NCBI RefSeq assembly: GCF_014138285.1
Contig: NZ_JACGXN010000006.1
Location: 186,001 to 250,000, forward strand
DNA: 64,000 nucleotides
Direction of reading: 5' to 3'
Source of the DNA: Phyllobacterium myrsinacearum
Lineage (GTDB): Bacteria > Pseudomonadota > Alphaproteobacteria > Rhizobiales > Rhizobiaceae
The notes under the pieces are model-generated. The model made no database searches, had not been told where the DNA came from, and saw only the letters and a list, made by a program, of their open reading frames with translations. A program made the translations under genes and the position numbers. How positions within the stretch are numbered: the stretch's first letter is position 1; every line of letters begins with the position of its first letter. Positions 32,137-40,715 of the stretch are shown piece after piece.

Positions 32137-32948
32137 TCGAGGACGGTCAGCAGAGATCTGCTGCCGGTCATTCCGGAGGGGGAAACCTCTCCGGAAGCGC
32201 CAGCGGTTCCCCTTCCGCCCCACGCATTTCCCTGCGTGGCATCCGTAAGTCATTCGGCTCGCATCAGGCGCTGCGCGGCGTCGATCTCGATATTTATCCG
32301 GGCGAATGCCTTGGCCTTGTCGGTGACAATGCAGCGGGCAAATCGACGCTGACGAAAATCATTTCCGGTACCTACATCCCGGATGGCGGCACCATGACCA
32401 TCGAGGGCGAAGAAGTCCGGCTTTCCGGTCCAGCAGACGCTCGTAGCAGGCATATTGAAATGGTCTTTCAGGACCTTAGTCTCTGCGACCAGATCGATGT
32501 TGTCGGTAATCTTTTTCTTGGGCGCGAACGCAGCAAGGGCATTTTCCTCGACAGCAAGACCATGCTGGCCGAGGCGCGAAAAATGCTGGATGCGCTCGAG
32601 ATTCGTATCCCCAAACTGACCGGAAAGGTGGCTCAACTTTCGGGCGGTCAGCGGCAGGCCATCGCCATTGCCCGCGCCGCATCGTTCAAACCGAAGGTTC
32701 TGATCATGGACGAACCGACGTCGGCGCTCGCGGTAGCCGAAGTGGAAGCGGTGCTTGCCCTGATCAATCGCGTCAAGGCCAACGGCGTCTCGGTCATCCT
32801 CATTACGCATCGCCTTCAGGACCTCTTCCGCGTCTGTGACCGTATCGCGGTCATGTACGAAGGCACAAAGGTTGCAGAACGCCAGATCGGCGGAACGAAC
32901 CTTGAGGATCTTGTCAAACTGATTGTCGGCGAAGGAGCAAGACAATGA
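32133..32948 (+). CDS. Sugar ABC transporter ATPase (single-domain, FrcA-like)
   Basis: This is a 271-residue single ABC domain: Walker A GDNAAGKST, signature LSGGQRQAIAIARA, Walker B VLIMDEPTSALA and the switch His in ILITHRL. RbsA-type ATPases are usually double; the single-domain form is the FrcA/fructose-type variant common in rhizobia and would act as a homodimer. The N-terminal ~28 residues are low-complexity (Gly/Ser-rich). It overlaps both the binding-protein gene and the permease gene by four bases. Confidence 0.93.
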   Translation: MIEDGQQRSAAGHSGGGNLSGSASGSPSAPRISLRGIRKSFGSHQALRGVDLDIYPGECLGLVGDNAAGKSTLTKIISGTYIPDGGTMTIEGEEVRLSGPADARSRHIEMVFQDLSLCDQIDVVGNLFLGRERSKGIFLDSKTMLAEARKMLDALEIRIPKLTGKVAQLSGGQRQAIAIARAASFKPKVLIMDEPTSALAVAEVEAVLALINRVKANGVSVILITHRLQDLFRVCDRIAVMYEGTKVAERQIGGTNLEDLVKLIVGEGARQ

Positions 32949-33946
32949 CCGTCTATACGGAGCGCGGTCACGGATCGCGGGTTGCCGATTTCTTCGGCGA
33001 ACATGCGCAGGTCCTGTCCATCGCAATTTTCTTTGCCGCATGCATGATCTTTTTCTCAATCGGCAGCGATACGTTTCTGACCACGGGCAATATTCTCAAT
33101 ATTGTGCGTCAGGCAGCTCCGATCCTGATCGTTGCGATTGCCATGACTTTCGTGATCATCACGGGCGGTATCGATCTGTCGGTCGGTTCGCAAGTGGCGC
33201 TTATCAATGCGGTTGCCGCTGTGGTTATGGCCATGGGATATCCCTGGCCGCTGGTTGTTGTCGCAATGCTCATTCTGGGCGGCGGACTGGGATTCGCTCA
33301 GGGCTGGTTCGTCGCCTATCAGGGGATTCCAGCGTTTATCGTCACCCTTGCCGGGCTCTCTATCCTGCGGGGATATGCGCTTTATCTGACACAGGGCTAT
33401 TCGATCCCGATTCAGGATGCGCCGGGCTTCTTTGCACTTGGCCGGGGTGTCGTCGGCGGCATTCCCGTTCCCGCTATCATAGCTGCTGTGGTTGCTGTGC
33501 TCGGCTATGTCGCCATAACGGCGACGAAATATGGCCGGCAGGTGGTGGCCGTGGGATCCAATATGGAGGCGGCACGGCGTGTTGGCATGCCCGCCAAATG
33601 GATCATCGCATCGGTCTACATCATTTCCGGGGTTGCATGTGCTGCCGCCGGGCTGTTGATCGCGGCACGTCTCGGTTCCGGTTCTTCCAATGCGGCCGTT
33701 GGCTTCGAACTGCAGGTGATCGCTGCCGTCGTTCTCGGCGGCACGTCTCTCATGGGTGGCCGTGGCACCATCCTCGGCACAGTTCTCGGCACGCTGACCA
33801 TCGCGGTCATCGGCAACGGACTGATCCTCATGCATATCTCGCCGTTCTTCACCCAGATCGTCACCGGCGCGATCATCCTCATCGCTATCTGGCTGAACAC
33901 GCGGATATTCACCGCAAACTTCCGCTTTGGCGGCAAGAAGAGGTGA
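32945..33946 (+). CDS. Ribose-type ABC transporter permease (RbsC-like)
   Basis: The 333-residue inner-membrane protein has eight to ten helices and the RbsC family motifs: TGGIDLSVGSQVALINAVAA after the second helix, PAFIVTLAGLSILRG in the middle and GTSLMGGRGTILGTVLG late. It forms the channel as a homodimer with the single-domain ATPase. The start overlaps the ATPase stop, and the stop lies five bases before the phosphotriesterase-family gene. Confidence 0.94.
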   Translation: MTVYTERGHGSRVADFFGEHAQVLSIAIFFAACMIFFSIGSDTFLTTGNILNIVRQAAPILIVAIAMTFVIITGGIDLSVGSQVALINAVAAVVMAMGYPWPLVVVAMLILGGGLGFAQGWFVAYQGIPAFIVTLAGLSILRGYALYLTQGYSIPIQDAPGFFALGRGVVGGIPVPAIIAAVVAVLGYVAITATKYGRQVVAVGSNMEAARRVGMPAKWIIASVYIISGVACAAAGLLIAARLGSGSSNAAVGFELQVIAAVVLGGTSLMGGRGTILGTVLGTLTIAVIGNGLILMHISPFFTQIVTGAIILIAIWLNTRIFTANFRFGGKKR

Positions 33947-33951
33947 GCGCC

Positions 33952-35019
33952 GTGAGCAACGATCTGTCAGAAACTCATATACGTTCGGGCAAGGTGATGA
34001 CGGTCAATGGTCCCATCGCAGCGGAAGCGCTCGGCATCACGTTGATGCACGAGCACATTCTCAATGATTGCCGCTGCTGGTGGCATGCGCCGAAAACGCC
34101 GGAGCGGCAGTATCTCGCCGGCGGTTTCGTCTGCATCGAGATACTGGGTGAACTGAAGCAGGACCCCTTCGTCAACAAGCACAACATCACACTTGATGAT
34201 GAACCGTTGGCGATTTCAGAACTGCGCGCCTTTGCCAATGCAGGCGGTCAGACCGTGGTTGAACCCACATGCCGAGGCATTGGTCGCAATCCGCTGGCCC
34301 TCCGGCGTATCGCGAAGGCAGCGGGTCTCAACGTTGTGATGGGTGCGGGATATTATCTGGGCTCATCCCATCCGGCCGAAGTTGCAGCCATGACCGTTGA
34401 CGATATTGCCAATGAGATCGTGCGGGAAGCGGTGGAAGGCGTAGACGGTACCGACGTCAAGATCGGGTTGATCGGTGAAATCGGCGTCTCCTCGGATTTT
34501 ACAGCTGAAGAAGAGAAGTCCTTGCGCGGTGCGGCACAGGCACAGGTGCGAACGGGGCTTCCCCTAATGGTGCATCTGCCGGGCTGGTTCCGGCTTGGTC
34601 ATCGCGTGCTCGACATCGTAGCGCAGGAGGGTGCCGATATCAGGCACACGGTTCTTTGTCACATGAACCCCTCCCATGACGATTTCAGCTATCAGAGTGA
34701 ACTCGCTGCCCGTGGCGCATTCATTGAGTATGACATGATTGGCATGGATTTTTTCTATGCGGATCAGCAGGTGCAGTGTCCAAGTGATGAAGAAGCTGCC
34801 AGGGCAATAGTGCGGCTGGCGGAAGCTGGTTATCTCGGCCGGGTTCTTCTGTCACATGACGTGTTTCTGAAGATGATGCTGACCCGCTATGGCGGCAATG
34901 GCTACGCCTACGTGCTGAGGCATTTCCTGCCGCGCGTCAAGCGGCACGGTCTCGATGAAACCGCCCTCGATCAGATGATGCGGGCCAATCCACGCGCTGT
35001 CTTTCAGGCTCCGGCCTGA
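33952..35019 (+). CDS. Phosphotriesterase-family metal-dependent hydrolase
   Basis: This 355-residue amidohydrolase-superfamily enzyme has all binuclear metal ligands: His33-x-His35 (LMHEHI), Glu176 in GEIG (bridging position, Lys in true PTE), His208 (MVHLPGW), His237 (LCHMNPS) and Asp303 (LSHDVF). Glu at the bridging position matches the PHP branch. Members characterised outside pesticide degradation act as lactonases, some on phosphorylated sugar lactones. In this operon it would open a lactone or cleave an ester of the imported compound; this is inference. The GTG at 33952 has AAGAGGTG upstream; an overlapping GTG at 33943 is also possible. Confidence 0.88.
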   Translation: MSNDLSETHIRSGKVMTVNGPIAAEALGITLMHEHILNDCRCWWHAPKTPERQYLAGGFVCIEILGELKQDPFVNKHNITLDDEPLAISELRAFANAGGQTVVEPTCRGIGRNPLALRRIAKAAGLNVVMGAGYYLGSSHPAEVAAMTVDDIANEIVREAVEGVDGTDVKIGLIGEIGVSSDFTAEEEKSLRGAAQAQVRTGLPLMVHLPGWFRLGHRVLDIVAQEGADIRHTVLCHMNPSHDDFSYQSELAARGAFIEYDMIGMDFFYADQQVQCPSDEEAARAIVRLAEAGYLGRVLLSHDVFLKMMLTRYGGNGYAYVLRHFLPRVKRHGLDETALDQMMRANPRAVFQAPA

Positions 35020-35061
35020 GGTTAACCCTTATTTTGAAATTCATGAAAGTTTGGTGATCCC

Positions 35062-35826
35062 ATGACAAAGAAAGTCCTTCTGGTTGGTGAAAGCTGGGTC
35101 AGTTCGGCCACGCACTACAAAGGTTTCGATCAATTCGGCAGTGTTACATTTCACCTGGGTGCAGAACCGTTGGTCAAGGCGCTGGCAGGCAGTGCGTTCG
35201 ATCTGACCTATATGCCCGCGCATGAAGCGGTCGATAAATTCCCCTACGATATGGCAGGGCTGGACGTCTATGACGTCATTATACTGTCTGACATCGGCGC
35301 AAACTCGCTGCTGCTGCCGCCTGATGTATGGCTGCATTCGCGCACTGTTCCCAACCGGCTGAAGCTGATCAAGACCTGGGTGGAAAAGGGAGGTGCGCTG
35401 TTGATGGTCGGGGGCTATTTCTCGTTCCAGGGCATTGATGGCAAGGCGCGCTGGCGGCGAACCGCCGTTGAAGACGTGCTTCCGGTGACCTGTCTTCCCT
35501 ATGATGACCGGGTTGAAATCCCTGAAGGTACGACGGCGAAGATCGTCAAGCCGGATCACCCAGTCATGGCGGGTCTCGGTGGAGATTGGCCGGTGCTCCT
35601 GGGCGTCAATGAGGTCGAGCTTCGCGACCGGTCGGATGTCGAAGTGATTGCAACCTTGCCGGACGATCAGGGCGGGCATCCGCTGCTGGTTCTCGGACAT
35701 TATGGCAAAGGCAACACCGCAGTTTGGACGTCCGATATTGGTCCGCATTGGCTCTCCCCGGCTTTCTGTGAATGGGAAGGCTATGGCACGCTTTGGAAAA
35801 ACATTCTGACATGGCTGACGCGCTGA
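35062..35826 (+). CDS. Glutamine amidotransferase-like (ThuA-related fold) protein
   Basis: The 254-residue protein has the GATase1-like Rossmann core: KVLLVGESWVSSATHYKGFD at the start, YDVIILSDIGANSLLLPP, then WVEKGGALLMVGGYFSFQG, and a late LVLGHYGKGNTAVWTSDIGPHW. This matches a group of bacterial cytosolic proteins annotated as glutamine-amidotransferase-like, some with a ThuA-type role in sugar handling. No obvious Cys nucleophile sits in the GGYFSF elbow, so true glutaminase activity is unlikely. It is inside the operon between the phosphotriesterase-family and BtpA genes. Confidence 0.8.
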   Translation: MTKKVLLVGESWVSSATHYKGFDQFGSVTFHLGAEPLVKALAGSAFDLTYMPAHEAVDKFPYDMAGLDVYDVIILSDIGANSLLLPPDVWLHSRTVPNRLKLIKTWVEKGGALLMVGGYFSFQGIDGKARWRRTAVEDVLPVTCLPYDDRVEIPEGTTAKIVKPDHPVMAGLGGDWPVLLGVNEVELRDRSDVEVIATLPDDQGGHPLLVLGHYGKGNTAVWTSDIGPHWLSPAFCEWEGYGTLWKNILTWLTR

Positions 35827-35878
35827 CATCCGCAAGCGCGCCAACCACCATCGCAAAATACGTATGAAAGGGAACAAC

Positions 35879-36721
35879 ATGCAGGAAATATCGGATCGTA
35901 GCTCCAATGCCGTTCAGGAGATATTCGGTGCGAACAAGGTACTCATCGGAATGATTCATTGCCCGGCCTTTCCCGGCGCACCCCGATATAAGGGGGGCGA
36001 TATGAATACGATCTATGATGCCTGCATGCGGGATGCCGAGGCCTGTGTGGAAGGGGGATTGCACGGGCTCGTTATCGAGAACCATGGCGATATTCCCTTT
36101 TCCAAGCCGGATGATATCGGGCCTGAAACAACAGGATTCATGTCCGTAGTGACGGATCGCATTGCCCGCGCCGTCGGCATTCCGCTCGGGATCAATGTGC
36201 TCGCCAATGCGCCGATCCCGGCATTCGCCATTGCCATGGCCGGCGGTGCCAAGTTCATTCGTGTCAATCAATGGGCCAATGCCTATGTGGCGAATGAAGG
36301 CTTCATGGAGGGCAGGGCAGCAGAGGCGATGCGCTACAGGTCGATGCTGCGCGCTGAGCACATCAAGGTCTTTGCCGACAGCCATGTGAAGCACGGCAGC
36401 CACGCTATCGTTGCAGACCGTACGATCGAGGAGCTGACGCGCGACCTTGCGTTCTTTGATGCCGACGGCGTTATCGCAACCGGCCAGCGTACGGGCAATG
36501 CCGCGACGATCGAGGAAATTGAGGAAATCGGTTCGGCAACCCATTTGCCGCTTCTCGTTGGATCAGGCGTCAACCGGGACAATATCGTGGAGATACTGAG
36601 CCGGACCAACGGCGTCATCGTTGCCTCTTCATTGAAGCAGGGCGGGGTATGGTGGAATCCTGTAGACGTCGAGCGGGTCAAGGCATTTCGCGCTGCCGCT
36701 GAACCGGGACTGGAGCACTGA
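35879..36721 (+). CDS. BtpA/SgcQ-family protein
   Basis: The protein (about 280 residues) shows the BtpA family signature: LIGMIHCPAFPGAPRYKG at the N-terminus, then LVIENHGDIPF, PLGINVLANAPIPAFAIAMAG and FIRVNQW, and late LLVGSGVNRDNIVEIL. This is a TIM-barrel resembling ribulose-phosphate-binding aldolases. BtpA was first linked to photosystem I assembly, but SgcQ and most homologues sit in sugar operons and probably act on phosphosugars. AAAGGGAAC places the start at 35879 rather than the ATG at 35864. The next gene begins four bases after its stop. Confidence 0.9.
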   Translation: MQEISDRSSNAVQEIFGANKVLIGMIHCPAFPGAPRYKGGDMNTIYDACMRDAEACVEGGLHGLVIENHGDIPFSKPDDIGPETTGFMSVVTDRIARAVGIPLGINVLANAPIPAFAIAMAGGAKFIRVNQWANAYVANEGFMEGRAAEAMRYRSMLRAEHIKVFADSHVKHGSHAIVADRTIEELTRDLAFFDADGVIATGQRTGNAATIEEIEEIGSATHLPLLVGSGVNRDNIVEILSRTNGVIVASSLKQGGVWWNPVDVERVKAFRAAAEPGLEH

Positions 36722-36725
36722 GAGG

Positions 36726-37373
36726 ATGGACAAAGAAAGCCTTTCCGACCGAATCCTGCGTGAAAATGCGATCGTTCTGCAAACGATGCTGGACCACCGG
36801 TTTGTCAAAGACATAAAAAGCGATGCGTTGAGCAAGGACGTGTTTGACCGCTATCTCGTCTATGAGGGGGCTTTCGTCGAGACGGCAATTTCCATCTTTG
36901 CCTATGCTGCGGCGACAGCCCAAACCATGGAGCAGAAGCGCTGGATGATTGCCGTTCTCGATGCACTTGCCAATGAGCAGATCGTCTATTTCGAGCGAAC
37001 CTTCGCGCTTCGGGCAATCGACTCTTCCGCATTCGACGTCAATACGCCTGCGGTTGCAGCATTTCGCTCCGGGATGCTCTGCATTGCAGCAGAAGGCGGA
37101 TTCCTTGATATCGTTGCCGCAATGTTTGCAGCGGAATGGATGTATTGGTCGTGGTCGAAGGAGGCGTCCGCATGCCACATCAGCGATCCCATGCTCAAGG
37201 AGTGGATTGATCTGCATGTGAGCCAGGGGTTCGCGGAACAGGCATCGTGGCTGAAGCGTCAGCTTGATCTGGCAGGTGAAGATCTGTCCGAGCAGGCATG
37301 TTCGCGGTTAAGCACTATTTTCGGCCATGCCATGCAGCTCGAGATCGATTTTCATGACGCGCCATACCTCTAG
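36726..37373 (+). CDS. TenA/thiaminase-II-like protein lacking the catalytic Cys
   Basis: This 215-residue all-helical protein has the TenA/haem-oxygenase-like fold. LVYEGAFVETAISIFAYAAATA and FAAEWMYWSWSKEASAC correspond to the conserved Y-E and active-site helices. In thiaminase II the second helix carries the catalytic Cys (PCYW); here that position reads AAEW, so the Cys is replaced and the protein is closer to the Cys-less TenA_E class. It may hydrolyse an amine or act in pyrimidine salvage. Its place in a ribose-type operon is unusual and argues for a nitrogen-containing substrate. Confidence 0.8.
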   Translation: MDKESLSDRILRENAIVLQTMLDHRFVKDIKSDALSKDVFDRYLVYEGAFVETAISIFAYAAATAQTMEQKRWMIAVLDALANEQIVYFERTFALRAIDSSAFDVNTPAVAAFRSGMLCIAAEGGFLDIVAAMFAAEWMYWSWSKEASACHISDPMLKEWIDLHVSQGFAEQASWLKRQLDLAGEDLSEQACSRLSTIFGHAMQLEIDFHDAPYL

Positions 37374-37391
37374 CATTCCAAAGGCCCAGCA

Positions 37392-38291
37392 ATGCGCGCT
37401 TATGTAATCGGCAATGTCACCATTGATGAAACGATCATTGTGGACGCGCTTCCAACCTCGGGAGCCTCCATCCTTGGCGAGGTCGGGGCACACGATCTTG
37501 GAGGCAAGGGAACGAACCAGGCCATTGTCATGGCACGGTGCGGCGTAGCAACGACATTGGTCACACCCGTCGGGAATGATGCACGCGCTACGGCGATACG
37601 CCAACGCCTGCAGAACGAACCCCTTGTTGCCGAACTGGTCGAACTGCAGGGAAAAGCCAGTGATGTTTCCATTATTTTTCGACTTCCCGATGGGGAGAAT
37701 GCGATTGTCACGACAACGGAATCTGCCCGGAATCTGAGTGCATCCGACGTTGCTCCGCTGCTGCAAGGCGCTCAGCCGGGTGATCTGGCGATCCTGCAGG
37801 GCAACCTGTCCCATCAGGCGACACGCGAAATTCTTGAACAAGCCCGATGTCTTCAAATGATCACGGCGTTCAATCCATCGCCCCTGCGCCCATATTTCTC
37901 TGGCCTTTGGGACCTGGTCGACGTGGTCTTTCTCAACCAGGGCGAGGCTCTTGCTCTTACAGGAACAACCGGCAATGCAGCTGCGGCGTATCTGCTGGAA
38001 TGCGGTCTGCGCGACGTGGTTCTGACGCTGGGTCATAATGGAGCTATTCTGGCAAACGCTGAGGAAATGATCGCAGTGCCGGCCCATCCGTCTGTCGTTG
38101 TTGATACGACTGGTGCAGGCGATACATTCATGTCCGTGGCCCTCGCGTCATCGGCCAGGCGCACGTGCCGCCTGGATAGGCTGGCGATTGAACATGCGGT
38201 GAAAGCTGCCGCTGTCACAGTGTCAAGAAAGGGAACGCAGTCGGCTTTTCCCACGTCGCACGAGCTTGAAACGCTGTTGGCATCACACTAG
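37392..38291 (+). CDS. PfkB-family carbohydrate/nucleoside kinase
   Basis: The 299-residue kinase has both PfkB signatures: DLGGKGTNQAIVMARCG near residue 35, and VVDTTGAGDTFMS with catalytic base Asp244 near the C-terminus. AVIGNVT-type N-terminal strand and the GKASDVSIIFRLPDGENAIV lid fit the ribokinase branch. It would phosphorylate a ribosyl or similar sugar, nucleoside or aminated compound. It ends the operon, 18 bases after the TenA-like gene. PfkB substrates range from ribose to pseudouridine and hydroxymethylpyrimidine, so the exact target is open. Confidence 0.9.
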   Translation: MRAYVIGNVTIDETIIVDALPTSGASILGEVGAHDLGGKGTNQAIVMARCGVATTLVTPVGNDARATAIRQRLQNEPLVAELVELQGKASDVSIIFRLPDGENAIVTTTESARNLSASDVAPLLQGAQPGDLAILQGNLSHQATREILEQARCLQMITAFNPSPLRPYFSGLWDLVDVVFLNQGEALALTGTTGNAAAAYLLECGLRDVVLTLGHNGAILANAEEMIAVPAHPSVVVDTTGAGDTFMSVALASSARRTCRLDRLAIEHAVKAAAVTVSRKGTQSAFPTSHELETLLASH

Positions 38292-38353
38292 CACCTCTTG
38301 CTGCGGCCGCCCGGTGAAGTTCAAACTGCCAACCACTGTTATCTGGCAAATCT

Positions 38354-38369
38354 GCTGCAGTACTGCAGC
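38354..38369. repeat. Perfect 16-bp palindrome GCTGCAGTACTGCAGC
   Basis: The site lies 62 bases after the kinase stop and 140 before the protease start. It has no T-run and no obvious role; an operator or operon-end element is possible. Confidence 0.5.
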
Positions 38370-38449
38370 GAAAAAAAGAAATAATCGGGATGAAGTCCGG
38401 ATTAATCTGGTGTTCGGTTGCCAAAAAAACCATAATTGTTCCAACAACA

Positions 38450-38468
38450 TTCAATTGACGAAATTGAA
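38450..38468. promoter_or_regulatory. Inverted repeat TTCAATT-N5-AATTGAA upstream of protease gene
   Basis: The seven-base arms are perfect and lie 40 bases before the protease start codon, in an AT-rich promoter-like stretch. A repressor or activator site is inferred from position only. Confidence 0.4.
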
Positions 38469-38507
38469 TATCGAAACCTGAACGTTAAAAATCGGATCGA
38501 AGCTTTA

Positions 38508-40658
38508 ATGCGTATGAAATATGGTTTGCTCTGTGTGTTTCTGGCAATCGCGCCCTCTGCCCACGCGCTGGAAGCCGGTTCACCCCCGGCCCTGACGCCG
38601 TTGCAACAACAGGCACAGGCGGCTCGTTTGAGCGCTCAGTTTTTGACGCGGTACCATTACAAGCCTGTTCCGCTGGACGATGCCCTTTCCGCCAAAATCA
38701 TGGATCGGTTTCTGAAGGCGCTTGATCCCGATAGGTTCCTTTTCGTTCAGGCAGACATCGACAAGTTCATGACTGACAGCACGAAGATCGATGATGGTAT
38801 CAATCAGGAAGACTTGCGGATTCCTTTTTCCATTTTCAATGTTTATGAACAGCGCGTTGTTGAACGTTTGACCTATGCGCGTGGGCTCCTGAAACAAGGT
38901 TTTGATTTCAGTGTGAAGGAAGATTATCCCTTCGTACGTGACAAGGAGCCATGGCCGCAAACACAGGCAGAGAGCGACGAAATCTGGCGTAAGCGCGTTA
39001 AGAACGACTGGTTGCGCCTGAAGCTCGCGGGCAAGACCGATGACGGCATTCGCGACACGCTCGACAAACGGTACCAAAACTCGCAGGAACGCGCCTATAA
39101 ATACAAAAGCGACGACGTGTTCCAGATATTTATGGATGCTTACACCACCTCGGTTGAACCCCATACGGATTATTTCGGTGCAACGGCTTCGGCCGAATTC
39201 GATATTTCCATGAAACTGTCGCTGGTGGGGATCGGGGCCGTCTTGCAGGAGCGCGACGACTACACGACCATCCGCGAACTGATGGCTGGCGGTCCCGCGC
39301 AGCTGTCGAACAAGCTTGCGGTCGGTGACCGGATCATCGGCGTTGGCCAGGGCGAGCGCGGCCCGATAAAGGAAGTGGTCGGCACACGCCTTGATGAAGT
39401 TGTCAAAATGATCCGCGGCGCCAAGGATTCGGTTGTCAGGCTGGATATACTGCCGGCCGATGCCGGACCCGATGGCAAGCATCGCACGATTAATCTGGTG
39501 CGCGACAAGATCAGTCTCGACAAACAGGCGGCGAAAAAGACCATTCTGTCCGTAAAGGATGGTGACGCTACCCGTAAAATCGGCGTGATCACTCTGCCTG
39601 CCTTCTACGAAGACTTCGAGGCACGCCGCAAGGGCGACAAGAACTACCGCAGCGCCAGCCGCGATGTTGCCAAGCTTCTGACGGAACTGAAGCAGGACAA
39701 GATCGACAGTGTCCTGATTGATCTGCGCAACAATGGCGGCGGTTCACTCGCAGAGGCCATCGATCTGACAGGCCTGTTTGTCGGCAAAGGGCCCGTGGTG
39801 CAGGAACGCAATGCCGGTGGTGAGGTGAATGTCGAGAGCGACAACCTGCCGGCACCGGCGTGGACCGGTCCGGTTGGCGTCCTGATCAATCGGGGCTCAG
39901 CGTCGGCTTCCGAGATTTTTGCTGCTGCGATTCAGGACTATGGGCGTGGTGTGATTGTCGGTGAACCCAGCTTTGGCAAGGGGACCGTGCAAACGGTGGT
40001 CAATCTTGATCAGCTGGCCCACAACAGCAAGCCGAAATTCGGCGAGCTGAAGATGACCGTTGCCCAGTTCTTCCGCGTCAACGGTGGTACAACGCAGCTG
40101 CGCGGCGTAACGCCGGATGTCAGCCTGCCCGGGTTCTCGGACCCCAAGAGCTTTGGCGAGTCGAGCTACGACAATGCTCTGCCATGGACGCAGGTTCCGC
40201 CGGCAAATTATACCCCTTCTGCTGATCTGAAGGCATTGATTCCGGAACTGCAGACCCGTCACGAAGCACGGGTTCAGAAGGATCCTGCTTTCCAGCGTTT
40301 TGTGGAAGATATGGCGGATCTGAAAAAGCAGCGCGAAAAGCGTGTTATCTCACTCAATGAGACTGACCGCCGCAATGAGATGAACGCCCAGGCGAACCGT
40401 CTCAAATCCCGCGAAAAGATCACCGATGGAGCCGGAACAGGTGACGATGACGATTCCGCCGATCTGAACACGCAGGATGACGGCCTGCAGGCCAATGAGC
40501 GTAGCCTGAGTGCAGACATCGCCATCGAGAAAGCACGAAAGAGTGCGAAGGACGTGTTGCTGAACGAGGCTGCCAGTATTGTAGCAGATGAAGCAGCTCT
40601 GCTCGCCGGTGTTCCGAAGATGGCAGCGCAACAACCGGGAAGCCCTCCCGCGAAATAA
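38508..40658 (+). CDS. prc: Tail-specific C-terminal processing protease (Prc type)
   Basis: This 716-residue protein has a signal peptide (MRMKYGLLCVFLAIAPSAHA), an N-terminal TSP domain, a PDZ domain (about 215-300, including VGIGAVLQERDDYTTI), the S41 protease domain and a Prc-specific charged C-terminal domain (DUF3340-like). The Ser-Lys dyad is visible: Ser466 in RGSASASE and Lys491 in SFGKGT, 25 residues apart as in E. coli Prc. It trims C-termini of periplasmic substrates and helps turn over envelope proteins. This long Prc architecture is typical of gammaproteobacteria; alphaproteobacteria more often have short CtpA. The adjacent CpxRA-like genes fit envelope quality control. Confidence 0.9.
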   Translation: MRMKYGLLCVFLAIAPSAHALEAGSPPALTPLQQQAQAARLSAQFLTRYHYKPVPLDDALSAKIMDRFLKALDPDRFLFVQADIDKFMTDSTKIDDGINQEDLRIPFSIFNVYEQRVVERLTYARGLLKQGFDFSVKEDYPFVRDKEPWPQTQAESDEIWRKRVKNDWLRLKLAGKTDDGIRDTLDKRYQNSQERAYKYKSDDVFQIFMDAYTTSVEPHTDYFGATASAEFDISMKLSLVGIGAVLQERDDYTTIRELMAGGPAQLSNKLAVGDRIIGVGQGERGPIKEVVGTRLDEVVKMIRGAKDSVVRLDILPADAGPDGKHRTINLVRDKISLDKQAAKKTILSVKDGDATRKIGVITLPAFYEDFEARRKGDKNYRSASRDVAKLLTELKQDKIDSVLIDLRNNGGGSLAEAIDLTGLFVGKGPVVQERNAGGEVNVESDNLPAPAWTGPVGVLINRGSASASEIFAAAIQDYGRGVIVGEPSFGKGTVQTVVNLDQLAHNSKPKFGELKMTVAQFFRVNGGTTQLRGVTPDVSLPGFSDPKSFGESSYDNALPWTQVPPANYTPSADLKALIPELQTRHEARVQKDPAFQRFVEDMADLKKQREKRVISLNETDRRNEMNAQANRLKSREKITDGAGTGDDDDSADLNTQDDGLQANERSLSADIAIEKARKSAKDVLLNEAASIVADEAALLAGVPKMAAQQPGSPPAK

Positions 40659-40665
40659 TGGTTCC

Positions 40666-40695
40666 GGACGCGATTGCCATCTGGCCATCGCGTCC
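40666..40695 (+). terminator. Hairpin terminator after prc
   Basis: GGACGCGAT (40666-40674) pairs with ATCGCGTCC (40687-40695), and an inner GCCA/TGGC stem closes after one mismatch. It begins eight bases after the protease stop, between convergent genes, so it may act in both directions. The T content downstream is low. Confidence 0.6.
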
Positions 40696-40715
40696 GCCGT
40701 TTCGGCAAATCCCGG

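Noticed and set aside
32923-33951. N-terminal part of a 698-codon frame ahead of the phosphotriesterase-family gene
   Set aside because: This part lies over the permease gene in another frame and is rich in Cys, Arg and His with no family pattern. The real protein starts at the GTG near 33952.
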